Origin: Rodentibacter rarus
GTDB lineage: Bacteria; Pseudomonadota; Gammaproteobacteria; Enterobacterales; Pasteurellaceae
DNA length: 39,327 bases
Direction of reading: 5' to 3'
Assembly: GCF_001998965.1 (NCBI RefSeq)
Contig: NZ_MLHJ01000054.1
Span: 1 to 39,327, forward strand
Part shown: piece after piece, positions 1 to 8,064 of the stretch
Numbering within the stretch: position 1 is the first letter of the stretch
Layout of the letters: each line of letters begins with the position of its first letter
Position numbers and translations under genes: made by a program
Notes under the pieces: generated by a model
Databases searched by the model: none
Seen by the model: the letters and a program-made list of their open reading frames with translations, nothing else
What the model was told of the DNA's origin: nothing

Positions 1-1
1 A

Positions 2-259
2 GAAGAAGAAGAAGAAGAATTTATCAGGATCCGCATTGATGACAACGGATCCGGGGTACATCCTAATGAATTTGAAAAAATTTTTCACCCATTTTATCGT
101 GTCGATGAAGCCCGTACACGCACAACCGGCGGTACTGGATTAGGTCTAGCGATTGTTTCAAATGTTGTAAAAGAACATCAAGGAAAAGTTTGGGCTGAGG
201 AAAGTGAACTCGGCGGCTTGGCGGTGACGATAGCTCTCCCCCTTTGGTTAAATAAATAG
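2..259 (+). CDS. cpxA: CpxA-like sensor histidine kinase, C-terminal end (partial)
   Basis: Open from the left edge; 85 codons plus stop in frame 2. It is the end of a HATPase_c domain: DDNGSGV is the G1 box, IFHPFYRVDEARTR is the F-box region, and GGTGLGLAIV is the G2 box. The tail KVWAEESELGG...LPLW closely follows the end of E. coli CpxA (envelope stress sensor in the inner membrane, partner of CpxR), which is the reason for the name; another EnvZ-class kinase is possible because only the ATPase end is visible. Its first six codons are all GAA, giving a run of glutamates. It converges on folB, with a hairpin in between. Confidence 0.75.
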   Translation, partial: EEEEEEFIRIRIDDNGSGVHPNEFEKIFHPFYRVDEARTRTTGGTGLGLAIVSNVVKEHQGKVWAEESELGGLAVTIALPLWLNK

Positions 260-288
260 TGTTGACCCTCAGTCAATATGGTGATGTT

Positions 289-323
289 GAAGTGAGCAGA
301 ATCACTTATTTTGAGCTCACTTC
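289..323. terminator. Inverted repeat between convergent cpxA and folB
   Basis: GAAGTGAGC (289-297) pairs with GCTCACTTC (315-323). An alternative smaller hairpin, AAGTGA (290-295) with TCACTT (302-307) followed by ATTTT, is mutually exclusive with it. The place between convergent genes suggests shared termination, but neither form has a clean U tract. Confidence 0.45.
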
Positions 324-334
324 TAACGATGATT

Positions 335-688
335 TTATAACGCCCCTCGCTCAATAATAATTCCAACACTCCGGGCTTGAGCAACGGCTTGAGGCTTACT
401 GAGTTTTAATCGTAACCATGGAATATCAAAATGTTGTTGTAACTGTTCTGCAACCTCATAAGCCACTCTCTCAATCAATAAAAAAGATGTTGATTGAACA
501 TAGTCCAGAATAAATTTGCTCACTTGGGCATAATTGAGGCAATATTGCACATCATCGGTTTCCGCCGCTTTTTGAGCATCCCACGCCATTTCAATATCAA
601 AAATCAGTTTTTGCTTAATTTGCTGCTCCCAATCATAAACGCCAATTTGAGCAAATACCGTTAATCCCTCAATAAAAATTTTATCCAT
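335..688 (-). CDS. folB: Dihydroneopterin aldolase
   Basis: 117 aa, the usual length for FolB, which converts 7,8-dihydroneopterin to 6-hydroxymethyl-dihydropterin plus glycolaldehyde in cytosolic folate synthesis. The sequence starts MDKIFIEGL and has the substrate-binding Glu at residue 21 (GVYDWEQ), the conserved LNYAQV around Tyr53, and the catalytic Lys98 in the LSKPQAV segment. It is transcribed away from plsY, with 86 bp between the two starts. In H. influenzae folB and plsY are also neighbours. No oddities seen. Confidence 0.95.
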   Translation of the reverse strand: MDKIFIEGLTVFAQIGVYDWEQQIKQKLIFDIEMAWDAQKAAETDDVQYCLNYAQVSKFILDYVQSTSFLLIERVAYEVAEQLQQHFDIPWLRLKLSKPQAVAQARSVGIIIERGAL

Positions 689-774
689 AGTCAGATCCCG
701 TCAAAATTATTGTAGGCGTATGCTATCAAGTTTAGGTAGAATAGCGAATCAATTTTATCGTTTTGAGGTAAAAA

Positions 775-1374
775 ATGAGCCTATTTGCCATTCTTTATAT
801 GATTTTTGCCTATCTTTTAGGCTCAGTTTCCAGCGCAATTTTAATTTGTAAAATGGCAGGCTTACCCGATCCCCGCCAGCATGGTTCTCATAATCCCGGG
901 GCAACAAATGTACTTAGAATTGGTGGGCGATGGGCGGCATTGGGCGTACTAATTTTTGATATTTTGAAAGGAATGGGGCCTGTTTGGGCGGGGTATTACC
1001 TTGGCTTAACCCAATTTGAATTGGGGATGGTAGCACTTGGTGCCTGTTTAGGGCATATTTTCCCCATTTTTTTCCAATTTCGTGGCGGAAAAGGCGTGGC
1101 TACCGCATTTGGTGCCATTGCGCCAATTTCTTGGGCGGTAGCGGGAACAACCTTTAGCATTTGGCTTATTTTATTCTTAGCTAGCGGTTACTCTTCTTTA
1201 AGTGCAGTTATCACCGCGTTGTTGGCCCCCTTCTACGTTTGGTGGTTTAAACCGGAATTTACGTTCCCTGTTGCGTTGGTAAGTTGCTTACTGGTTTACC
1301 GCCATCACGATAATATTCAACGTTTATGGCGTGGGCAAGAAGATAAAATGTGGTCAAAATTTAAGAAAAAATAA
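775..1374 (+). CDS. plsY: Acyl-phosphate:glycerol-3-phosphate acyltransferase
   Basis: 199 aa inner-membrane enzyme that moves an acyl group from acyl-phosphate to glycerol-3-phosphate, the first step of phospholipid synthesis (with PlsX). Family motifs are present: [12 protein letters not shown] near residues 37-48 and [10 protein letters not shown] near 103-112, between several hydrophobic segments. A GAGG ribosome site lies 6 bases before the ATG. It stands alone on the plus strand and its stop codon lies inside a perfect terminator stem shared with rpoH. Confidence 0.95.
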   Translation: MSLFAILYMIFAYLLGSVSSAILICKMAGLPDPRQHGSHNPGATNVLRIGGRWAALGVLIFDILKGMGPVWAGYYLGLTQFELGMVALGACLGHIFPIFFQFRGGKGVATAFGAIAPISWAVAGTTFSIWLILFLASGYSSLSAVITALLAPFYVWWFKPEFTFPVALVSCLLVYRHHDNIQRLWRGQEDKMWSKFKKK

Positions 1375-1398
1375 AACCTGCCGGTTAGCAGGTTTTAT
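1371..1398. terminator. Bidirectional terminator between plsY and rpoH
   Basis: Perfect 11-bp stem (1371-1381 with 1388-1398) and a 6-base loop. It begins with A's and ends in TTTT, so it can serve both convergent genes. The plsY stop codon (1372-1374) is within the left arm. Confidence 0.85.
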
Positions 1399-1413
1399 GC
1401 CTTTAAAAAATCC

Positions 1414-2259
1414 CTAAAAACTCACCGCACTTTTCAATTTTTTCAATGCGTTAGCCTCTAATTGTCGAATACGCTCCGCTGAAACATTATATTTTGCCGC
1501 TAAATCGTGTAGCGTTGCTTTATCGTCATCCAACCAACGGGTTTTAATAATATCTTGACTACGGGCATCAAGATTTTTCAATGCGACACTTAATTGCTCT
1601 ACAGCTTGGCTTTCAAAATTCTCATTTTCAAGCTCGGCTGCAAAATTAGAGCGCTTATCTTCCAAGTAAAGTGAGGGTGAATAAGTTTCTGCCTCACTAT
1701 CATCGGTTGGCAAATCAAAACCCACATCCGCACCGGTCATACGTGATTCCATTTCAATCACATCTTCTTTTGACACGCCAAGCTCATTTGCAACCATATC
1801 CACTTCATTATCATTGAACCACCCTAAGCGCTGTTTGGTTTTACGCAAATTGAAAAATAATTTGCGTTGTGCTTTTGTGGTCGCCACTTTTACAATACGC
1901 CAGTTTCGCAAGACATATTCGTGAATCTCGGCTTTAATCCAATGTACGGCAAATGAAACTAAACGTACACCTACTTCCGGATTAAAACGTTTAACGGCTT
2001 TCATCAAGCCAATATTGCCCTCTTGAATCAAATCTGCTTGGGGTAAACCATAACCGGAATAACCACGAGCCACATGAATGACAAAACGAAGATGAGACAA
2101 TACTAATTTTTTAGCGGCTTCAATATCGCCGTTATAATATAAACGCTCTGCTAATTCTTTCTCTTCCTCAGCCGTCAACATCGGATATTCATTTGCTGCA
2201 CGAATATAGCCTTCAATGCTCCCTTGAGGAACCAACATCATTTGTGTTTCTTTATCCAT
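1414..2259 (-). CDS. rpoH: RNA polymerase heat-shock sigma factor (sigma-32)
   Basis: 281 aa. The reading frame opens at 2286, but the ATG at 2259 ([13 protein letters not shown]) is preferred: it has a GAAGGG ribosome site 8 bases upstream and gives the family length. Region 2 is clear ([36 protein letters not shown], then [19 protein letters not shown]). The RpoH-box-like segment [14 protein letters not shown] lies near residues 122-135, and region 4.2 is the [16 protein letters not shown] helix-turn-helix at the end. It directs RNA polymerase to heat-shock promoters such as that of clpB. Two promoter candidates precede it: sigma-E-like (2348-2375) and sigma-70-like (2306-2334). A USS lies in the last codons (1424-1432). 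Confidence 0.97.
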   Translation of the reverse strand: MDKETQMMLVPQGSIEGYIRAANEYPMLTAEEEKELAERLYYNGDIEAAKKLVLSHLRFVIHVARGYSGYGLPQADLIQEGNIGLMKAVKRFNPEVGVRLVSFAVHWIKAEIHEYVLRNWRIVKVATTKAQRKLFFNLRKTKQRLGWFNDNEVDMVANELGVSKEDVIEMESRMTGADVGFDLPTDDSEAETYSPSLYLEDKRSNFAAELENENFESQAVEQLSVALKNLDARSQDIIKTRWLDDDKATLHDLAAKYNVSAERIRQLEANALKKLKSAVSF

Positions 2260-2305
2260 CTTTATCCCTTCTTTTTTCGTTGGCATCAGCCAATTAATGT
2301 GTCCA

Positions 2306-2334
2306 GTTATAGCACAATAAAAGGTTTTATTGAA
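2306..2334 (-). promoter_or_regulatory. Sigma-70-like promoter of rpoH
   Basis: On the minus strand: -35 TTCAAT (2329-2334), 17-base spacer, -10 TATAAC (2306-2311). The -10 is a 5/6 match and the -35 only 3/6. It lies about 45 bases upstream of the preferred rpoH start. Confidence 0.5.
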
Positions 2335-2347
2335 CTAATTTGTACTG

Positions 2348-2375
2348 TAAGACAGGTTTTACCAATTAAAAGTTC
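2348..2375 (-). promoter_or_regulatory. Candidate sigma-E promoter of rpoH
   Basis: On the minus strand: GAACTT (2370-2375, preceded by TT), 16-base spacer, GTCTTA (2348-2353). This resembles the sigma-E pattern GAACTT-N15/16-GTCTGA known from the E. coli rpoH P3 promoter. It sits in the gap between the DUF2322-like gene and rpoH. Confidence 0.6.
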
Positions 2376-2382
2376 AATATTT

Positions 2383-2700
2383 TTATGAATTCTTTAATGG
2401 TTCAAGATGCAATACCTGCCCTTCCTCAATGACATTGAAAAGCAAATCAATGTTAGGATGTTTCCCCGGATGCTTTTTAGCGTCTTCCACGTGTTCGGCA
2501 AACCATTCAATCCCCTGTTGCGCAGAAGTGCGGTCTAATTTTCCATTAAATTTTTCCGCAAGCCCATAATAGAGACGTAGCGATCCCAGTTTCCCCGATA
2601 TTGCCGGAATGTGATGAATAACCTCATCCCCCAGTTTCACATTTAGTCCCGATAGATGAGCAATCGTTGGAAGCCCCTCTAGAATTTCTTTAAAAGTCAT
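2383..2700 (-). CDS. Small conserved protein, DUF2322-like
   Basis: 105 aa, no signal peptide or membrane segment; probably cytosolic. It begins MTFKEILEGLPTIAHLSG and ends with VLHLEPLKNS. From memory it resembles the uncharacterised DUF2322 family of Pasteurellaceae and Neisseriaceae; function unknown. Ribosome site AAGGAAA precedes the ATG. It lies between murB and rpoH on the same strand. The rpoH promoters start just after its stop, so the two need not be co-transcribed. Confidence 0.75.
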   Translation of the reverse strand: MTFKEILEGLPTIAHLSGLNVKLGDEVIHHIPAISGKLGSLRLYYGLAEKFNGKLDRTSAQQGIEWFAEHVEDAKKHPGKHPNIDLLFNVIEEGQVLHLEPLKNS

Positions 2701-2778
2701 TTTATTTTCCTTTCGTTATAAGATTTTTCTACCTTTTATTAGAAGTGTGATGATTGAAGTGATATGTGTGTTTTTAAA

Positions 2779-3804
2779 TTAAGAAATCGCTTTTTCGCTC
2801 TCTATTTCGCCATTTGCCCCGATAAACCGCACCTCAGGTTGTAAAAATACCCCAAATTTTTCCGCTACGGTTTTGCGCACATAATGTGCCAATCTCACGA
2901 CATCTTGCCCCGTTGCATTCTCTTTATTAATCAAGACTAACGCTTGCTTCTCGTGAACCGCTGCCCCACCGATTTGAAAACCTTTGAGATGACATTGATC
3001 GATTAACCAACCCGCCGCCAATTTCACCGAACCATCCACTTGTGGAAAGTGCGGTACATTTTCAGCCAGTTTTTGAATTTCAGCGAACTGTTCGGCAGTC
3101 ACAACTGGATTCTTAAAAAAACTCCCCGCATTACCAAATTCGTCTGGATTCGGTAACTTACTTTGTCGAATCCGACAAACCTCATCAAAAATTTGTTTTG
3201 CCGTGACAGTATTTGGATCAAAATTCACCAGTGAGCCATATTTCAGCACTGGGTGCCAATTTTTGGCGAGTTTTAATCCAATTGCGGTAATCACATAACC
3301 GTGTTGATAACGCTGCTTAAAAACACTTTCACGGTAACCGAACTCACACTCTGCTGAGCTTAAGCGAAATAATTCACCGCTTTCCAAGTTCAACACATCG
3401 ACATAATGACAGAAATCTTTAAATTCCACCCCATAAGCGCCAATGTTCTGAATCGGAGCAGAACCGGCACAGCCCGGGATCAGCGCAAGGTTTTCTAGTC
3501 CGTTCATCCCTTGTTCAAGGCTCCATGCCACCAATTGATGCCAATTTTCCCCCGCATTAACGTGAAGATAGTGAAAATGGGCATCTTCTTTGTGGGTGAT
3601 ACCAAGCAAACGGTTAATGATCACCACACCATTAAAATCCTCTAAAAACAGCATATTGCTGCCTTGTCCAAGAAAAAGAACCGGAAGATGTAGTGTATTA
3701 GCCTCAGACCAAGTTTGTTTTAACTGCTCAATATTTGTCACTTCAATGATTTTATGGGCACTAACCTGAATATGGAAGGTATGAAAAGGTTGTAAACTTT
3801 GCAT
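2779..3804 (-). CDS. murB: UDP-N-acetylenolpyruvoylglucosamine reductase
   Basis: 341 aa cytosolic FAD enzyme; reduces UDP-GlcNAc-enolpyruvate to UDP-MurNAc with NADPH, the second committed step of peptidoglycan synthesis. It is a type I MurB: FAD-binding GQGSNMLF (46-53) and [17 protein letters not shown] (109-125). The three active-site residues are visible as Arg158 (GYRES), Ser228 (NAGSFF) and Glu324 (QPEVRF), one off E. coli numbering. Good AAGGAAA ribosome site. The start lies only 9 bases beyond the narQ stop, so narQ and murB form an operon, a pairing also found in H. influenzae. One USS is inside (3047-3055). Confidence 0.97.
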   Translation of the reverse strand: MQSLQPFHTFHIQVSAHKIIEVTNIEQLKQTWSEANTLHLPVLFLGQGSNMLFLEDFNGVVIINRLLGITHKEDAHFHYLHVNAGENWHQLVAWSLEQGMNGLENLALIPGCAGSAPIQNIGAYGVEFKDFCHYVDVLNLESGELFRLSSAECEFGYRESVFKQRYQHGYVITAIGLKLAKNWHPVLKYGSLVNFDPNTVTAKQIFDEVCRIRQSKLPNPDEFGNAGSFFKNPVVTAEQFAEIQKLAENVPHFPQVDGSVKLAAGWLIDQCHLKGFQIGGAAVHEKQALVLINKENATGQDVVRLAHYVRKTVAEKFGVFLQPEVRFIGANGEIESEKAIS

Positions 3805-3813
3805 TGCTTTTCC

Positions 3814-5517
3814 TTAAAATAATGTTTGTGGCAAGGTAATTTTCACCTCTGTACCACCTTGTGAACGGCGACTAATGGTGAGTTCTGCATTGAGCTGACG
3901 ACTGCGCTCTGCCATAATATTTAAACCGTAATGCCCCGTTGGCTCATCTAAACTTGGAATACCAATGCCATCATCTTGAATCAGGATTTCGTATTCCCCT
4001 TCAATATTCGTCTGTGCACGAATTTCGATGAATTGCCCTTTTGAATGTTTAATCGCATTCAATGTGGCTTCACGTACAATCTGTAACATATGAACAAGCT
4101 GTTGTGGATTTAAACTTTGCGAGGGTAGTTGACTATTAACAGTCATTTTCATCGTGGTTTGCGAACGCAAGGAATCAATCACGTGTTCCAATGCCAATTG
4201 TAAATTTGCCTCTTGAACGGTTAATCTGAACGTTGCCAGCAATTCACGTAACTGGGCATAACCACTGGAAAGGGCTTGTTCAAAATCTGCAATGATTGTG
4301 AGACTTTTTTGCTTGGCAAGCTCATCTTCTTTCTTCAAATTATGTTTTAACAGCGTAAGTTGAATTTGTAAAAACGATAATACTTGAGCTAAAGAATCAT
4401 GCAATTCCCGTGCAATAATTGACCGCTCTTCCATAAGCAAAAGATGCTCTTGTTGCCTTTGGGCTTTATGGAAGAAAAGGGCACGCGCTAACATTTGGGC
4501 GAGGTTTTGCATCATTCTAGGATCCGGACAAGGCAATCCGGCTTGCCACAAAAGCACCCCTAAGGTTTCATTTTCAACCTTCAATTCTTCGACTTGTACG
4601 CGTTGCGCTGATTGTTTTTCACCAAATTTGATATCCCAATGTTCTGCGCCTAATACCTCCAGTTCAATATAGCGTAAATGTTCACTGGCACGAATACGAC
4701 TCAACAATTGACTGAGAATCGTCTCATTAATGGAATTTACCGTCAGTGATTGAGAACTTTGATAAAGTGTGGTTAAAGAGTGATTGGTTTGGCGCAATTT
4801 TTGGGTTTGTTCATTCACCTCCTCTTCAAGACGAGAATAAAGTTTACCCAATTCAGCCGACATCTGTGTGAACACACGGGCTAACGTCCCCAATTCGTTA
4901 TCGTTTTCCGTATCCAATGGGATATGATTAAATTGTCGCATTTGCACTTGCATACTGGCATGCGTGAGCAATTTTAACGGTTTCACCACCTCGCGCCGAG
5001 TAAACCAAATCACATAAGACACCATTCCCACAATCAGCAACATCGAAAAACACAATACGGATAAGGCAAAAAACCACTTTTGTTCGCTAAAGCGTTGCAA
5101 TTCAAACACAAAATCATCCACTTCACTCACATAATCCGTCAAATTTTGGCTATATTGTCGAATATTATTTTGGCGGGCAAAAGCTTCCATTTCCGCCCAA
5201 TGTTTAAGGATCGTTTGATAAGATTGTTTCACGCCATCCGGTGTAAAAAGCTGATGTTGAATATCTACCAGACTGGGGGCATGGAGACTTTTTTCATAAA
5301 AACGCAGATTTTTTTCAACGGTATCCGGTTGCTTTTCCATCAAATATAACAGACGATAACTTTGCATCCGCAAAGAGCCGGAAACATTAATGGCTTCCGC
5401 ATCGGATTTATTGCTTGCCATAATGACTAAACTTAGGGAGATGATCACGCCCGCAACCGCAATGATGAGAAAAAGATATTTTGCGATACGTAACGAAACA
5501 GAACGGGTAGTCTGCAC
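3814..5517 (-). CDS. narQ: Nitrate/nitrite sensor histidine kinase
   Basis: 567 aa inner-membrane sensor with two transmembrane helices (about 13-33 and 148-171) around a periplasmic domain. The NarX/NarQ P-box is clear right after TM1 (INVSGSLRMQSYRLLYL, 43-59), so nitrate sensing is expected. A HAMP segment, a GAF-like linker (about 240-350), a HisKA_3 dimerisation helix with the phospho-accepting His373 (ARELHDSLAQ), and a HATPase (NAIKHSKG, DDGIGIP, HYGLNIMAERS) follow. It would phosphorylate NarP-type regulators; none is encoded here. The start codon is GTG with AAAGG 7 bases upstream. It is first in an operon with murB. Confidence 0.95.
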   Translation of the reverse strand: MQTTRSVSLRIAKYLFLIIAVAGVIISLSLVIMASNKSDAEAINVSGSLRMQSYRLLYLMEKQPDTVEKNLRFYEKSLHAPSLVDIQHQLFTPDGVKQSYQTILKHWAEMEAFARQNNIRQYSQNLTDYVSEVDDFVFELQRFSEQKWFFALSVLCFSMLLIVGMVSYVIWFTRREVVKPLKLLTHASMQVQMRQFNHIPLDTENDNELGTLARVFTQMSAELGKLYSRLEEEVNEQTQKLRQTNHSLTTLYQSSQSLTVNSINETILSQLLSRIRASEHLRYIELEVLGAEHWDIKFGEKQSAQRVQVEELKVENETLGVLLWQAGLPCPDPRMMQNLAQMLARALFFHKAQRQQEHLLLMEERSIIARELHDSLAQVLSFLQIQLTLLKHNLKKEDELAKQKSLTIIADFEQALSSGYAQLRELLATFRLTVQEANLQLALEHVIDSLRSQTTMKMTVNSQLPSQSLNPQQLVHMLQIVREATLNAIKHSKGQFIEIRAQTNIEGEYEILIQDDGIGIPSLDEPTGHYGLNIMAERSRQLNAELTISRRSQGGTEVKITLPQTLF

Positions 5518-5560
5518 GAGAATGCCTTTGTGGAGGAAAATTGGTGCTAGTTTAACACGA

Positions 5561-5639
5561 AAGTGCGGTAGATTTTAAATAAGAAATCCACCCTAAAATG
5601 AAGGTGGATTAAAAAACAATGTCAAAATGAACCGCACTT
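5561..5639. repeat. Inverted USS pair around a terminator hairpin
   Basis: A plus-orientation uptake sequence AAGTGCGGT (5561-5569) and its complement ACCGCACTT (5631-5639) flank the hairpin at 5585-5610. The last USS base is the first base of the transporter stop codon (TTA at 5639-5641). Confidence 0.85.
5585..5610 (-). terminator. Terminator downstream of the MFS transporter gene
   Basis: AATCCACC (5585-5592) pairs with GGTGGATT (5603-5610), 10-base loop. In the minus direction the stem is followed by TTCTTATTTAAAA, a weak U-rich tail. A's follow on the plus side. Confidence 0.65.
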
Positions 5640-6856
5640 TACTGTAATGCTTTGCCTTTTAATTCAGGTATCAAGAAAAGGGTCGCCGCCATATCAATGA
5701 CGTAAATAATGGCTAAAAAGGCAATGGCAAGGCTAAATGAATAGGCTGAAACAATCGCCCCCACGACAACCGGTCCCAATCCCCCCACGGCTCTTCCTAA
5801 GTTGAACAACACATTTTGTGCAGTCGCACGGGCTTGTGTCGGATAGGCTTCTGCCATTAATGCCCCGTAACCGCCCATCATCCCATTCACAAACATACCT
5901 AAAAAAGCGCCGGCAATGAGCATTATCGTTGGGTCAGTCAGTTGTGAATAAGTGATAATGCTAAGCACTGCACCAAATTGGAATAATAAGAAACTTGGCT
6001 TACGTCCAAATTTATCGGCAAGGCGACCAAAAACCCAGATGCCTAACATCATTCCACATACGGTAACCGCTGTCCAAATACCGGATTTCGTTAAGCTAAA
6101 CCCCAGTTGTTTGGAAAGAAAATTGGGCATCCAAATCATAATGCCGTAGTAACCAAAATTTTGCACAGAGGTGAGCACCACCACACCAAGGCTCACTTTA
6201 GCGGTGGCTTTATCTTTTACCAACAGTTTGAAGGATTCCAATTTTGATGTTTTTTGCCGGGAAAGTGCGGTCTGTTTTTGGGTAAAAATTTCAGGCTCAT
6301 GTAAGCGGGAACGTAAATACCAAGCGACAAACGCCGGAAAGATCCCAAGAATAAACATACCACGCCAACCGATATGAGGCAGCAACAGCGGTGTTAATAA
6401 TGCCGCTCCTAACACACCCACTTGCCAACCTAATGCTACATAAGAGGCCGCTCTGGCACGATGACGGGCAGACCAAGCCTCAATTGCCAACGCCATACCG
6501 ATACCAAATTCACCGCCTAAACCAATTCCGGCAATGGTGCGATAAATTAATAAATCCCAATAACCTTGGGCAAGTGCACATAACCCGGTAAACACCGCAA
6601 ATAATACGATAGTCCACGTCAGCACACGTACACGACCATATTTATCGCTTAATGCACCGAAGACAATACCACCGAATACCGCACCGACTAATGTCCAAGT
6701 CACCAACGAACCGGACTGAGCGGGGGTAAGATTAAGATCGGCGGAAATCGCACTAAGCATAAAACCAAGAATGAGTAAATCAAAACCGTCCATTGCGTAG
6801 CCGACGGCAGAGCCAAGAAGAGCTTTCCAGCCATATTGATTGACGTTATGAGTCAT
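5639..6856 (-). CDS. MFS transporter, aromatic acid/metabolite:H+ symporter type
   Basis: 405 aa with about 12 hydrophobic helices; inner membrane. Family signs are DGFDLLILGFML in helix 1 (acidic residue in the membrane), the loop 2-3 motif A GALSDKYGRVRV, IAGIGLGGEFGIGMAL in helix 4, a long central loop around residues 190-210, and the repeated loop motif FGRLADKFGRKPS. This pattern fits the AAHS/sugar-like group (PcaK, BenK, NiaP, H. influenzae HI1104 type); the substrate cannot be read from sequence. It ends in ELKGKALQ. Monocistronic by spacing, with its own terminator. One USS is inside (6263-6271). Confidence 0.85.
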   Translation of the reverse strand: MTHNVNQYGWKALLGSAVGYAMDGFDLLILGFMLSAISADLNLTPAQSGSLVTWTLVGAVFGGIVFGALSDKYGRVRVLTWTIVLFAVFTGLCALAQGYWDLLIYRTIAGIGLGGEFGIGMALAIEAWSARHRARAASYVALGWQVGVLGAALLTPLLLPHIGWRGMFILGIFPAFVAWYLRSRLHEPEIFTQKQTALSRQKTSKLESFKLLVKDKATAKVSLGVVVLTSVQNFGYYGIMIWMPNFLSKQLGFSLTKSGIWTAVTVCGMMLGIWVFGRLADKFGRKPSFLLFQFGAVLSIITYSQLTDPTIMLIAGAFLGMFVNGMMGGYGALMAEAYPTQARATAQNVLFNLGRAVGGLGPVVVGAIVSAYSFSLAIAFLAIIYVIDMAATLFLIPELKGKALQ

Positions 6857-7110
6857 ATTGATGTCCTTTTACTACTCACAGGTAGTGTTTAAAGTGAAGG
6901 GTGTTGAGTGATAAACCTCAAATTGCGAGGTAAAAAATCGGGCGTAGTGTAAAGAATCTTTCTATTTTAGGCAAATGAAAAAGCAGCGGTTCGAAAGTGT
7001 CTTCCCCAAATGCCGCAAGTCGTTTGGAATTTCAATTGGCTTAAAAAAATTGAGTCAATGAATGTATTCATCATGACAATGATGAACTCACATTGAGGTA
7101 AAACTAAAAA
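6857..7110. other. Gene-free stretch at the left edge of the accessory island
   Basis: No convincing coding region on either strand; the short open frames here have no ribosome site or recognisable motif. It must hold the promoter of the MFS transporter (start at 6856). It ends at the minus-strand terminator at 7111-7141. Confidence 0.6.
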
Positions 7111-7141
7111 GACTGAGTTCTGTAAAATACAAAACGCAGTC
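7111..7141 (-). terminator. Strong minus-strand terminator after the clpB fragment
   Basis: GACTGAGTTCTGT (7111-7123) pairs with ACAAAACGCAGTC (7129-7141), with one mismatch and one G-U pair and a 5-base loop. In the minus direction it is followed by TTTTT. It would stop transcripts coming from the direction of the clpB fragment and the XRE gene. Confidence 0.75.
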
Positions 7142-7200
7142 CTCGAATTAAAAGGATTAATTTTAAGACAGCTCAAAAATAACCACGCTTTTTATATTTG

Positions 7201-7336
7201 GGATTTGTTGTGCCAACGGATTTTCGATCTCTTGCTGAATTGCCCGTTTTAACGGACGGGCGCCATAAACCGGGTCATAGCTCACTTCACCAATGAAATC
7301 AATAAGTGCTTCGCTGAACACAATGTGATAACCACG
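7201..7336 (-). pseudogene. Diverged fragment of the clpB 3' region
   Basis: 136 bp that align without gaps to 10914-11049 inside intact clpB on the same strand, with 10 mismatches by my count (about 93% identity). Translated, it reads [16 protein letters not shown], then [26 protein letters not shown]: the small C-terminal domain after the second AAA+ module. Homology stops abruptly on both sides, so it lacks the ATPase modules and the last ~24 residues. The surrounding open frame (7163-7525, minus) fuses it to unrelated sequence overlapping a terminator hairpin and is unlikely to be a gene. It is a relic of recombination at clpB, not a functional chaperone. Confidence 0.9.
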
Positions 7337-7473
7337 AAACAGAAATTGATGGCGATACCTTTCCCCCCTTAAATTGAGCTGAATGGCATATTGAATTTGA
7401 AGAATACCGAGAGAAAGACAAGAACAATCCCTATGATTGTCACTTTTTGATTTTAGGGAGAAAATAAAAAACA

Positions 7474-7516
7474 AAAATAACGATATTCCCATATAGCATA
7501 AGAATATCGTTATTTT
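7474..7516 (-). terminator. Rho-independent terminator of the XRE regulator gene
   Basis: Perfect 15-bp stem (7474-7488 with 7502-7516), 13-base loop, followed in the minus direction by TTTTTG and T-rich sequence. It starts 21 bases after the XRE stop. Confidence 0.85.
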
Positions 7517-7537
7517 CATACACACAAATTTAAGATT

Positions 7538-7930
7538 TTATTTAGCTTTTAACAACGCAATAACCTCTTTCAACGCCACAATTTCCGCTTCTTTCTGTTT
7601 TAATAACTCATCTTTCATTGTCAATAAAGCATTTAATTTTTCATTTTCAGCAGTTAATGCTTCGTTTGTACCAAAATGGCTATTTGTTAAGTTATAAGAA
7701 TTGTCTCCCCCCACTGCAAAGAAAATCGCTCTATCTTTACAAGTAATTAATTCCCCCATATCAATATTAAACACATTCGCAATTTGCTGAAGTTTATCTA
7801 AATTGATACTACTTTGCCCACGCTCAATTTTGGCATAGCCATTCGGCGACATCGAAAGTTTCTCCGCCATTTCCTCCTGAGACCATTGCTTGATTTCTCT
7901 CATTACTCGAATTTTATCGTGGACTTCCAT
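7538..7930 (-). CDS. XRE-family transcriptional regulator with C-terminal coiled coil
   Basis: 130 aa. Residues 5-60 form an HTH_3/Cro-C1 domain: IRVMREIKQWSQEEMAEKLS, then MSPNGYAKIERGQSSINLDKLQQIANVF. Residues about 88-130 are a heptad-rich coiled coil (LTAENEKLNALLTMKDEL and on), likely for dimerisation. Ribosome site AAGGAAA. It is divergent from the 247-aa gene at 8065, with 134 bp between, the usual layout for a local regulator acting on its own promoter and the neighbouring operon. Regulators of this make-up are found in phage, toxin-antitoxin and defence loci as well as single genes; the target is an inference. Confidence 0.85.
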   Translation of the reverse strand: MEVHDKIRVMREIKQWSQEEMAEKLSMSPNGYAKIERGQSSINLDKLQQIANVFNIDMGELITCKDRAIFFAVGGDNSYNLTNSHFGTNEALTAENEKLNALLTMKDELLKQKEAEIVALKEVIALLKAK

Positions 7931-7988
7931 TTTATTTCCTTAAAGTGTGATTTTAGACAGTATAAGGTGAGTTTTTGACACAGTTAGT

Positions 7989-8018
7989 TTGTGGTGAGCA
8001 ACTGAGGTTAAGTATAAC
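7989..8018 (+). promoter_or_regulatory. Candidate promoter of the 8065-10782 gene set
   Basis: TTGTGG (7989-7994), 18-base spacer, TATAAC (8013-8018), 47 bases ahead of the 8065 ATG. The heptamer AGTATAA occurs here and again near 7957, where it would overlap a minus-strand promoter for the XRE gene; both may be regulator contacts. Confidence 0.35.
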
Positions 8019-8064
8019 ATTTGCTCCGAATTTATCCAAAAATTTAATAAATAAAGGGTAGACA

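Noticed and set aside
6967-7176. 69-codon open frame on the minus strand
   Set aside because: It overlaps the strong hairpin at 7111-7141, has no recognised motif and lacks a good ribosome site.
7163-7525. Minus-strand open frame of 120 codons with a hydrophobic start and a ClpB-like end
   Set aside because: The start is encoded by the terminator hairpin of the XRE gene, and only the clpB fragment has homology. There is no sensible ribosome site; treated as a relic.
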